Assembly: GCA_007119095.1 (NCBI GenBank)
Contig: SKQI01000100.1
Coordinates: forward strand, 1-13,476
Reading direction: 5' to 3'
Origin: Wenzhouxiangella sp.
GTDB lineage: Bacteria; Pseudomonadota; Gammaproteobacteria; Xanthomonadales; Wenzhouxiangellaceae
DNA: 13,476 nt
Part shown: piece by piece, positions 7,297 to 13,476 of the stretch
Position numbering within the stretch: position 1 is the first letter of the stretch
Layout of the letters: each line of letters starts with the position of its first letter
The notes under the pieces: generated by a model
Database searches by the model: none
The model's input: the letters and a program-made list of their open reading frames with translations, nothing else
Told to the model about the DNA's origin: nothing
Made by a program: the position numbers and the translations under genes

Positions 7297-7319
7297 CTGC
7301 TGCGCTACCGGCGCAGCAG
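7297..7319. terminator. Hairpin between convergent genes, possible bidirectional terminator
   Basis: CTGCTGCG (7297-7304) and CGCAGCAG (7312-7319) form a perfect 8-bp GC-rich stem with a 7-base loop. It lies 16 bases after the folE2 stop and spans the stop codon of the minus-strand lipoprotein gene (7305-7307). Neither side has a T tract, so it is not a classical intrinsic terminator; it may stabilise 3' ends or terminate inefficiently. Confidence 0.45.
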
Positions 7320-8171
7320 GCGCAGTCCAATCTGAATATCCGGCAGCGCGATGCCCAGAGACTCGGCTTCGGGGTCAGCCCAGGCTTGGCCGAGCACTTC
7401 TCCCGTCTGGTTGTCTGTCACGTTCAGCCTTAACACGACTTCTTCGCCGTCCTGCAGTTCGATGGCTTCGAGATCAACAGTCAGGCCCAGCGTCATACCC
7501 GCTGCATCGTCCGGTTGGCGCGAATCCCCGGTCGCAAGATCAAACTCCCTGACCAGTCGCCAGTTGTCGCCTTCAAGCCGACCGGCCCAGCCGGAATAGG
7601 TTCTGGATCGAATCAGACGATATACCTGGTCGCCGGCCAGGGGTTCGCCATTGGTCAGATCGATCAGTCGGTCAGCGATAACCAGACGGTTGCCATCGAA
7701 GGCAATTTCCTTGAGCAGGCCGGTATTCTGGTCAGCTCCAAAACGGCAGGTTTCGGGATCGGTTTCGCCGCTGAATCCGTTGCTGTGGATGGTGAAGCGC
7801 ATGTCGCAGCGGCGGCGCACCTGGCCAATTTCATCCAAGGGTGCGAAGGCGCCTGCCACCCGTCCTGACGGTTCGGCGTTCATTGCGATCAGGAAGTGCC
7901 TGGGCTGAGCGTCGCCCTGGCGCTGGCTAAGCATGAACCCTGCTTGTTCCAGCTGCTCGGATGGCATCCGCTCTATGCTGATGCGCAGGGGTAGTTCGCT
8001 GGACTCGCGCTGCTGCCGATTGCGGCTGGACAGATATTCACCCGGCAAAGCCTGGCTGATTTCCATCAGGGCGCGAGTTTGCGGTGAGGAAAAGTCGCTG
8101 GCCGTCTCGGGAGCGGTGGCGCAGCCGGCAACCAAAAGCACCAACGCGGCTGGGGACAGTCGCCGGATCAA
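7305..8171 (-). CDS. Outer-membrane lipoprotein with CpcT/CpeT-like domain (uncharacterised)
   Basis: With a TTG start at 8171, overlapping the upstream TGA stop (TTGA), the protein is 288 residues. It begins with a compact lipoprotein signal (MIRRLSPAALVLLVAGC). The lipobox LVAG-C puts the lipidated cysteine at 17, and +2 alanine predicts the outer membrane. A longer reading from ATG 8237 would bury the signal behind a 22-residue arginine-rich extension, so TTG is favoured. Residues about 35-188 resemble the CpcT/CpeT fold: LPGEYLSS near the start, GFMLSQRQG, PRHFLIAM, then a C122...FSGET...C142 pair, ADRLIDL, and a closing VYRLIRSRTY. The last 100 residues (LTVDLEAIELQDGEEVVLRL and on) look like a second beta-rich domain I do not recognise. 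Phycobilin attachment is not implied; it is the third gene of a murein-enzyme operon. Confidence 0.8.
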   Translation of the reverse strand: MIRRLSPAALVLLVAGCATAPETASDFSSPQTRALMEISQALPGEYLSSRNRQQRESSELPLRISIERMPSEQLEQAGFMLSQRQGDAQPRHFLIAMNAEPSGRVAGAFAPLDEIGQVRRRCDMRFTIHSNGFSGETDPETCRFGADQNTGLLKEIAFDGNRLVIADRLIDLTNGEPLAGDQVYRLIRSRTYSGWAGRLEGDNWRLVREFDLATGDSRQPDDAAGMTLGLTVDLEAIELQDGEEVVLRLNVTDNQTGEVLGQAWADPEAESLGIALPDIQIGLRLLRR

Positions 8172-9004
8172 GGTTCGGCCCGCTCGGGCAGCAGCAGGTA
8201 GGGGTCGACGCGGGTATTGCCAATGTTGATTCGCCAATCCAGGTGCGGGCCAGTGGCGCGGCCTGTGGCGCCCACCTTGCCGATCAGCTCACCTTGCTCC
8301 ACGCGCTGTCCTTCTTCGACAGAAATCGCGCTCAAGTGGAGGAAGGCCGAAACCAGTCCGTGGCCATGATCGATAAAGATGGTTCCGCCGGAAAAATACA
8401 TATCGGGGTGGGTCAGGGTGACAAGGCCACCGGCCGGTGCTTTGACGGGGGTGCCGGTGGGTGCGGCAATATCAAGCCCCCAGTGCGGGTTGCGTGGCTG
8501 ACCATTCAGAATCCGCTGGCTGCCGTAGACGCCGGTAATCGGCCCTTCGACCGGCCAGATCCAGCCGTCTGTCCAGTCGGTGCGCTGGTCGCGGCGTTCA
8601 CGGGCCCGGCGGGTCATCGCGGCTTCATTGCGAATCCTCTCCAGTACCGAATGGGGCGGGGTCACATGCTCACTGGCCAGACCATCAATGCGCTGAATGT
8701 CAAACTCACGCTCGCCAGGTCGGATCCGGCGCTGCCATTGCTGGCCGTCGGGCAAAGTGACCAGCAGCTCGTGCGTTGACTCGTCATCGCGGTCAAAGCC
8801 GAACACAAAATGACCGTCGGCAGAGATCATCAGGCTTTCACCATTTCTGGTTACCGAGCTGCCGGCAGGGGCCCTGCCAAAAACCAGCCCTCCCTGAACC
8901 AGCTCACCGTCCAGGGCGACATCACCCGGTTCGTTCCCGGCCTCCGACGCCGGGACGGCCAAGCATAAAAGGATAGAAAAGAACAAGGCGAGATGGGTTT
9001 TCAT
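8168..9004 (-). CDS. Secreted M23 (LytM-type) peptidase with HxD motif
   Basis: A 278-residue exported protein. A Sec signal peptide (MKTHLALFFSILLCLAVPAS) with likely cleavage after SEA is followed by an N-terminal beta-rich region (about 25-105) and a charged helical linker (about 115-140). The M23 domain then runs from about 145 to 270. Motif 1 is H174-W-G-L-D178; His223 lies in FLHLS; the last motif is G-P-H254-L-D256. The spacings match LytM-type enzymes (4, then 31 between the two later histidines). However, the final zinc-ligand histidine of HxH is Asp256. Carboxylate ligation could retain activity; alternatively the protein may be a regulatory LytM factor. It starts 4 bases after the mltD-like stop and overlaps the lipoprotein gene by 4 bases. 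No Shine-Dalgarno is visible, suggesting coupled translation. Confidence 0.93.
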   Translation of the reverse strand: MKTHLALFFSILLCLAVPASEAGNEPGDVALDGELVQGGLVFGRAPAGSSVTRNGESLMISADGHFVFGFDRDDESTHELLVTLPDGQQWQRRIRPGEREFDIQRIDGLASEHVTPPHSVLERIRNEAAMTRRARERRDQRTDWTDGWIWPVEGPITGVYGSQRILNGQPRNPHWGLDIAAPTGTPVKAPAGGLVTLTHPDMYFSGGTIFIDHGHGLVSAFLHLSAISVEEGQRVEQGELIGKVGATGRATGPHLDWRINIGNTRVDPYLLLPERAEP

Positions 9005-9008
9005 GAAT

Positions 9009-10637
9009 TCAGGCGCCGGGACGGATTACCAGTCTCTGACCGGGACGCAATACGCTGGTTTCATTCAGGTCGTTCCAGCGCATCAGGTCATTTAGGCGGA
9101 CCTGGTGGCGACGGGCAATCAGCCACAGCGAATCGCCGTTGCGGACGGTGTAATGGCTTGGTGCCGCGGGTGCGGAACCGGCAGCATTGCGGGCGCCGGG
9201 GCTGTCCATGTGGATCATCAGGCGCTGTCCCGGGCGAATCAGGCTGTTCGCGCCCATGCCATTCCAGCGCTGAATGTCGGAGACGCTGACCCGGTAATTG
9301 CGCGCGATCAACCACAGGCTTTCGCCGGGTCGAACCTGATGCTGGAAGCGGCGCGTAGGAAGCAATCGTTCCTGCAGGCTCGCGAGCTCCTGGTAGCGGT
9401 CGGCATACACGGAATTTTCTGGACTGATGCCTTCACCAGGCAACCTCAGAACCTGGCCGATCGACAGCATGTCGCCGTTCAGGTTGTTGGCATCGCGCAG
9501 CGCGCGGACACTGGTGTTATGGCGCTGGGCCAGCCCGGACAAGGTGTCGCCACGCCGCACCGAGATTTCCTGCCAGACGATGGAGTTCTCTCCGTTGAGC
9601 GAGGGCAGGGTATTGATGACCGCATCCTTTCGGTCCAGTGGGACAATCAAGTGATGCGGGCCGGTCGGCGAGGTCAGATGGCGGTTGAGCCCGGCATTCA
9701 GCGCGATCAGCTCGGCCAGGTCCAGATCGGCACGCGCCGAAAGTACAACGATATCGGTGGTGCCCTCGAGATCGATTCTTGCCAGGCTGGGCCGGTCAGG
9801 CCACTCGGGCAAGCTCAGGCCGTAGCGTTCCGGCTCCAGGAACAGGCAGCCCAGACCATGCATTTTGGGCACGTAGGCGCGTGTCTCTCGCGGCAAAGAC
9901 AAATGTTCGAAAGTAGCCGGGCGGCCTCGGGCAAGGTTCCTCTGGACAGCGCGCCGAACCCGACCCTGACCGGCGTTGTAGGCGGCCAGGGCCAATTCCC
10001 AGTCCGCGTCGAAAAGATTGCTGAGGTGGGCGAGGTAGTCCAGAGCGGCCCGGGTTGCTGCATAAACGTCGCGTCGCCCATCGTAAAACTCATTGATTTC
10101 TATACCGTAATCCCTGGCTGTGCCGCTAAGGAATTGCCAGGCACCCGAGGCGCGTCCGTGCGAGTAGGCAAATGGATCATAAGCGCTCTCCACTATTGGC
10201 AGCAGCGCCAGTTCGCCGGGCAAATCACGCGCTTCCAGCTCGTTCGCGATGTCGTATAGCCAAGGCTGAGCTCGAGCCAGAACCCGCTCCATGTAATCGG
10301 GACGATCACCGAACCATTGCGCCCACTGTTGAGCTCTGCTGTCGTCCGGGCAATGGGCAAAGGAAAAGCGTCGGATGACCCGATGCCAGAGATCGTCATC
10401 GCTATCGGCCGGGGCCCGCAAACTCCCGATACGGCGCACTGCATCATCAATGGTCTGAAACGGATCGTCGAGATGGGCGCGCAGGAAAAACGGGGGCGGG
10501 GCGGGTGCACCTGCGTCCACATCCGCAGGTTCGGCTTCTCGATGGTCAAGCGTGGCACAAGCGGTCATCAGCGCGACCAATGCGAGGGTGGCAAGCAGGC
10601 GGCAAAGCTTCCAGACAGGGGGCGACCTTAACGTCAT
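9009..10637 (-). CDS. mltD: MltD-like membrane-bound lytic murein transglycosylase with three LysM domains
   Basis: A 542-residue lipoprotein. The signal (LLATLALVALMTAC) gives lipidated Cys27 with +2 Ala, predicting the outer membrane facing the periplasm. The family 1 SLT domain lies at about 125-260: LPIVESAYDPFAYSHGRASG with catalytic Glu150, GAWQFLSGTARDYG, and AAYNAGQGRVRRA. It cleaves the MurNAc-GlcNAc bond, forming 1,6-anhydroMurNAc. Three LysM peptidoglycan-binding modules follow at about 357-401, 431-476 and 494-542, the last two similar to each other (ESLWLIARNYRV and DSLWLIARRHQV). E. coli MltD has two, so this is an extended tail. It heads a three-gene operon with a LytM-type protein and a lipoprotein. 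The ATG has no Shine-Dalgarno, but a small hairpin sits directly before it. Confidence 0.94.
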   Translation of the reverse strand: MTLRSPPVWKLCRLLATLALVALMTACATLDHREAEPADVDAGAPAPPPFFLRAHLDDPFQTIDDAVRRIGSLRAPADSDDDLWHRVIRRFSFAHCPDDSRAQQWAQWFGDRPDYMERVLARAQPWLYDIANELEARDLPGELALLPIVESAYDPFAYSHGRASGAWQFLSGTARDYGIEINEFYDGRRDVYAATRAALDYLAHLSNLFDADWELALAAYNAGQGRVRRAVQRNLARGRPATFEHLSLPRETRAYVPKMHGLGCLFLEPERYGLSLPEWPDRPSLARIDLEGTTDIVVLSARADLDLAELIALNAGLNRHLTSPTGPHHLIVPLDRKDAVINTLPSLNGENSIVWQEISVRRGDTLSGLAQRHNTSVRALRDANNLNGDMLSIGQVLRLPGEGISPENSVYADRYQELASLQERLLPTRRFQHQVRPGESLWLIARNYRVSVSDIQRWNGMGANSLIRPGQRLMIHMDSPGARNAAGSAPAAPSHYTVRNGDSLWLIARRHQVRLNDLMRWNDLNETSVLRPGQRLVIRPGA

Positions 10638-10650
10638 CTGAACAATTCAG
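10638..10650 (-). promoter_or_regulatory. Small hairpin directly before the mltD start codon
   Basis: On the minus strand CTGAA-TTG-TTCAG ends at the base before the ATG, where a Shine-Dalgarno spacer would normally be. The 5-bp stem is weak. No purine-rich ribosome binding site is visible in the 30 bases upstream. Confidence 0.3.
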
Positions 10651-10672
10651 AAATATGGCAAACAAACCCGTC

Positions 10673-10700
10673 ATTATCCGGCGCTGTGGCGTCAGGTCAA
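10673..10700 (-). promoter_or_regulatory. Sigma70-like promoter for the mltD-M23-lipoprotein operon
   Basis: On the minus strand TTGACC (10700-10695) and GATAAT (10678-10673) are separated by 16 bases, close to the sigma70 consensus. Transcription would start near 10667, giving a leader of about 30 bases before the mltD ATG at 10637. Confidence 0.6.
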
Positions 10701-10705
10701 GCGTT

Positions 10706-10718
10706 GACTGTCACAGTC
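10706..10718. repeat. 13-bp dyad in the divergent promoter region
   Basis: GACTGT-C-ACAGTC is a perfect 6-bp inverted repeat around one base. It lies between the minus-strand -35 element and the plus-strand TACAAT, a sensible operator position, but I cannot match it to a known regulator and a dyad this short may be chance. Confidence 0.3.
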
Positions 10719-10734
10719 GGGCCCGGCTCACGGC

Positions 10735-10740
10735 TACAAT
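10735..10740 (+). promoter_or_regulatory. Probable -10 element of rnr
   Basis: TACAAT at 10735-10740 predicts a start near 10747, only about 7 bases before ATG 10754 and 25 before ATG 10772. The best -35-like hexamer, TTGACT at 10704-10709, is 25 bases away, which is too far; the -35 is therefore weak or activator-dependent. Confidence 0.4.
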
Positions 10741-10753
10741 GCAGGCTTGGTTT

Positions 10754-12898
10754 ATGGACACAGCCCACTTTATGTCATCCGCACCCCCGCAGATCAGCAC
10801 CGAGCAGATTCGCAGCCTGCTGGCCGAAGCCAGCCGGCCGTTGACTCGTCGTGCACTTTCCGAAGCCCTCGGGCTGGACAAGGCGCAGTCGGATGCGCTG
10901 GTCAAACCCGTGCTCGAGCGCTTGATGGCGGCCGGCGAGGTCGTTCGCAACCGCCGCGCCGCCTACGGTCTGGCAGCAGATATGGATCTGGTTCGGGGGC
11001 GTATCAGTGCTCACCCGGACGGTTTCGGCTTTGTCATTCCCGCCGATGGTGGCGACGATTTGTATCTGTCACCGCGCCAGATGCGCCAGGTCTTCCACGG
11101 CGACCTGGTGCTGGCCGCGGTCACCGGGATGGATCGGCGCGGGCGGCGCGAGGGTGCAATCGTCGAAGTGGTCGAGCGCGTTCACCAGAAGGTTGTTGGT
11201 CGTTTGCTGCTGGAAAGCGGGGTGGCGATGGTCGTGCCCGACGATCCACGCCTGATTCACGATGTGCTGATTCCACTGGAGCGAGTCGGCAAGGCCACTC
11301 CGGGCCAGATCGTGGTTGCAAGAATCGACAAGCCGCCGACCATGGAGCGTTCGGCGGTCGGTGAAATCGTGGCTGTGCTCGGGCAGGCCGACGAGCCTGG
11401 CATTGCAACGGATATCGCCATTTTCAGTCACGGTCTGGAACCCGAGTTCCCAGAACAGGTGTTGGCCCAGGCCGGCGACTTTGGTGACGTCATTGACGCC
11501 GAGATCGCCGAGAAGCGTCGCGACCTGCGCGAGTTGCCGCTGCTGACCATCGATGGCGCCGATGCGCGTGATTTCGATGACGCGGTATTTGCCGAGCGCA
11601 CGGATTCCGGCCTGCGAGTCCTGGTTGCAATTGCTGATGTGGCCGAGTATGTCCAGCCAGACGCTCCCCTTGACCAGGAGGCACACCGTCGCGGAACATC
11701 CGTGTATTTCCCGGATCGTGTCCTGCCGATGCTGCCGGAGACGCTGTCCAACGGATTGTGCTCGCTCAAGCCCGACGAAGACCGGCTGTGCGTAGTGTGC
11801 GAGATGCGGCTCGATGACAGCGGCAAGGTCAAGTCCAGCCGCTTCTATGAAGCGGTCATGCGTTCCCATGCCCGACTGACCTATGACCAGGTGCAGCGCA
11901 TGATGGCCAGCGGCGATGAAGAGCTGCGTGCACGCTTCGCGCACGTGCTGCCTAACCTGGATGCCCTGTTCGAGGCTTTTCGACTGTTGTTCAAGCGCCG
12001 CCAGCGCCGCGGCGCACTGGATTTCGACTCGCAGGAGGTTTATTTCCAGTTTGATGCCGAGGGCAGGGTGGCCGATATTCGCCGGCGCCAGCGTCATGAC
12101 ACCCATCGGCTGATCGAGGAATTCATGGTTGCCGCCAATGTCGAGGCGGCGCGCTTTGTCGGTCGTGCGGGTCTGGCCATGCTGTATCGCGTGCACGAAC
12201 CGCCGCCGGCTGACAAGCTCGAAAGCCTGGAAGACTTCATCCGCGGCCAGGGCCTGAAAGTGAGCTGGAAGGAAGCGCCGGAGCCGGCCCAGTTCGCCTC
12301 GCTCCAGGCTCAGGTGGCTGGCCGTGACAACGAATCACTGCTCAACGCCGTGTTGCTGCGAAGCCTCAGTCTGGCCGTTTACCAGCCTGAGAACAAGGGC
12401 CACTTCGGCCTGGCTCTGAATCACTATGCGCATTTCACCTCGCCTATCCGCCGTTACCCTGATCTGCTGCTGCATCGGGCCATCAAGCATCTTTGCCGGC
12501 GTCAGCCACAGGATCGCTTTGCCTACAATCAGGCGCGCATGGTGGAGTTGGGCCGCCACTGTTCGTGGACCGAGCGTCGGGCCGAAGATGCCGGGCGCGA
12601 TGTCGACGACCGCCTCAAGTGCCAGTTCATGCAGCGTCATATCGGCGAGGCTTTCGACGGCGTGGTCACCGGCGTCACCAGCTTCGGGATGTTCGTTGAA
12701 ATCACCCGTTTCGGCGTCAGCGGCCTGGTTCATGTCACGGCCATGCCCAATGACTATTACAATTTCGATCCGGTCAGCCATAGCCTGACCGGCAAGCGTC
12801 GAGGCCTGAGTTTCAGCCTGGCCGACAAGGTGCGAGTGCGCGTTCTGGCCGTCAGCATCGAAGAGCGCAAGATTGATCTGGAGCTTGATCAGACATGA
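10754..12898 (+). CDS. rnr: Ribonuclease R
   Basis: A processive 3'-5' exoribonuclease of the RNB family that degrades structured RNA and acts in rRNA and tmRNA quality control. From ATG 10754 it is 714 residues; ATG 10772 would give 708, and neither start has a strong Shine-Dalgarno (AGG at 10743-10745 favours 10754). Domains in order are an N-terminal winged helix (about 14-75), cold-shock domains (about 78-240, GRISAHPDGFGFVIP and on), the RNB catalytic domain (about 255-590), and a C-terminal S1 domain (about 632-714). The active-site aspartates are Asp267, Asp273, Asp275 and Asp276 in IDGADARDFDDAV. The protein ends right at the S1 domain and lacks the lysine-rich tail of the 813-residue E. 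coli enzyme. Its stop overlaps the rlmB start (ATGA). Confidence 0.96.
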   Translation: MDTAHFMSSAPPQISTEQIRSLLAEASRPLTRRALSEALGLDKAQSDALVKPVLERLMAAGEVVRNRRAAYGLAADMDLVRGRISAHPDGFGFVIPADGGDDLYLSPRQMRQVFHGDLVLAAVTGMDRRGRREGAIVEVVERVHQKVVGRLLLESGVAMVVPDDPRLIHDVLIPLERVGKATPGQIVVARIDKPPTMERSAVGEIVAVLGQADEPGIATDIAIFSHGLEPEFPEQVLAQAGDFGDVIDAEIAEKRRDLRELPLLTIDGADARDFDDAVFAERTDSGLRVLVAIADVAEYVQPDAPLDQEAHRRGTSVYFPDRVLPMLPETLSNGLCSLKPDEDRLCVVCEMRLDDSGKVKSSRFYEAVMRSHARLTYDQVQRMMASGDEELRARFAHVLPNLDALFEAFRLLFKRRQRRGALDFDSQEVYFQFDAEGRVADIRRRQRHDTHRLIEEFMVAANVEAARFVGRAGLAMLYRVHEPPPADKLESLEDFIRGQGLKVSWKEAPEPAQFASLQAQVAGRDNESLLNAVLLRSLSLAVYQPENKGHFGLALNHYAHFTSPIRRYPDLLLHRAIKHLCRRQPQDRFAYNQARMVELGRHCSWTERRAEDAGRDVDDRLKCQFMQRHIGEAFDGVVTGVTSFGMFVEITRFGVSGLVHVTAMPNDYYNFDPVSHSLTGKRRGLSFSLADKVRVRVLAVSIEERKIDLELDQT

Positions 12899-13476
12899 GC
12901 GCCAAACGAGAAATGGCGATGGGTGTCAACGCGGTCGATGGCCTGCTGCGGCACGCGCCAGAGCGGCTGGTCAGAGTTTGGCTAAAGCGCGCTAATACGA
13001 GACTTGAAGATTTGGCTGAGCGTCTGGCGGAAGTCGGTGTTGCGATCGAGGCTGTCGATGATCGTGCGCTGGATCGCCTTGCCGGCGGCGTCCGGCACCA
13101 GGGCGTGATCGCAGAATTCCAGGCTCGCCAGCCGCTTGATGATCGCGGCCTGGTTGACTTGTTGGAAGAGAGTCACGACATGCCCTTGTTGTTGGTCCTG
13201 GATGGCGTTCAGGACCCGCATAACCTCGGTGCCTGCCTGCGCTCGGCGGCCGCAGCCGGCGCGCTTGCAGTCATTGTGCCGAAGAACCGGGCTGCCGGAC
13301 TGACGCCGGTGGCGCGCAGAGCGGCTGCTGGCGCGGCAGAGCTGGTGCCGCTGGCCCAGGTCACCAATCTGTCCCGAACCCTGGCTTTATTGGCCGACCA
13401 TGGCATCTGGCGGCTGGGGCTGGTTGGCGAGTCCGATACCAGCCTTTATCAGGCCAATCTCGATGGCCCCATGGCC
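12895..13476 (+). CDS. rlmB: 23S rRNA (guanosine-2'-O-)-methyltransferase RlmB, 3' truncated by window edge
   Basis: The first 194 codons of a SPOUT-family methyltransferase that, in E. coli, 2'-O-methylates G2251 in the 23S rRNA peptidyl-transferase centre. The frame is open to the window end. The N-terminal L30e-like substrate-binding domain covers about 1-85 (MGVNAVDGLLRHAPERL, VRHQGVIAEFQ). The SPOUT domain follows from about residue 97, with LLLVLDGVQDPHNLGACLRS carrying the motif 1 Asn110 and Arg116, then AVIVPKNRAAGLTPVARRAA and AAELVPLAQVTNLSRTL. The ATG at 12895 overlaps the rnr stop; ATG 12919 is an alternative start matching E. coli alignment. The rest, including the trefoil-knot SAM site, is outside the window. 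Confidence 0.96.
   Translation, partial: MSAKREMAMGVNAVDGLLRHAPERLVRVWLKRANTRLEDLAERLAEVGVAIEAVDDRALDRLAGGVRHQGVIAEFQARQPLDDRGLVDLLEESHDMPLLLVLDGVQDPHNLGACLRSAAAAGALAVIVPKNRAAGLTPVARRAAAGAAELVPLAQVTNLSRTLALLADHGIWRLGLVGESDTSLYQANLDGPMA

Noticed and set aside
8084..8779. Plus-strand open frame of 231 codons opposite the M23 gene
   Set aside because: Antisense shadow; the opposite strand has signal peptide and catalytic motifs, this one has none.
9105..10259. Long plus-strand open frame (384 codons) opposite the mltD gene
   Set aside because: It is antisense to a clearly conserved coding sequence, has no recognisable domain, and long antisense frames are expected in GC-rich DNA.
10505..10753. 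Upstream in-frame extension of rnr to 10505
   Set aside because: It would overlap the 5' end of the divergent mltD gene and run through its promoter, and the extra residues do not look like RNase R.
11069..12196. Long minus-strand open frame (375 codons) opposite rnr
   Set aside because: Shadow of the RNase R gene, with no domain or signal of its own.

Overview
This window looks like ordinary chromosomal DNA from a GC-rich gammaproteobacterium. The evidence is the gene order thrS-infC-rpmI-rplT-pheS-pheT-ihfA-merR-tRNA-Pro, the rnr-rlmB pair, and the protein sequences themselves. A Xanthomonadales, Wenzhouxiangella-like or Chromatiales-like origin is plausible, but that is only an inference from synteny and composition. 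I see no insertion sequences, phage genes, CRISPR arrays or other signs of recent transfer.

Left part (1-6057, + strand): a translation operon. It holds the 3' end of thrS, then infC (starting at an unusual ATC codon), rpmI, rplT, pheS, pheT, ihfA and a small MerR-type regulator overlapping ihfA. A 152-base leader before rpmI can fold into several hairpins, one of which covers its ribosome binding site; this fits autoregulation by ribosomal protein L20. The pheM leader peptide and attenuator known from E. coli are absent, because only 8 bases separate rplT from pheS.

Middle (6058-7280, + strand): a complete tRNA-Pro(GGG) gene with encoded CCA, then folE2, a type IB GTP cyclohydrolase that starts folate and pterin synthesis. 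folE2 has a short leader with two tandem hairpins.

Right-middle (7305-10637, - strand): a tightly packed three-gene envelope operon. It encodes an MltD-like lytic transglycosylase with three LysM domains, a secreted M23 (LytM-type) peptidase with HxD in place of the usual HxH, and a lipoprotein resembling the CpcT/CpeT fold family. The genes are separated by 4 bases and then overlap by 3 bases. A good sigma70-like promoter lies upstream. This is the least routine part of the window: two predicted murein-cutting enzymes with an uncharacterised lipoprotein.

Right end (10754-13476, + strand): rnr (RNase R), divergent from the envelope operon, and the 5' part of rlmB (23S rRNA 2'-O-methyltransferase), joined by an ATGA overlap. 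The intergenic region between the two divergent units carries promoter elements and two short dyads. No stretch over 300 bases lacks a gene.
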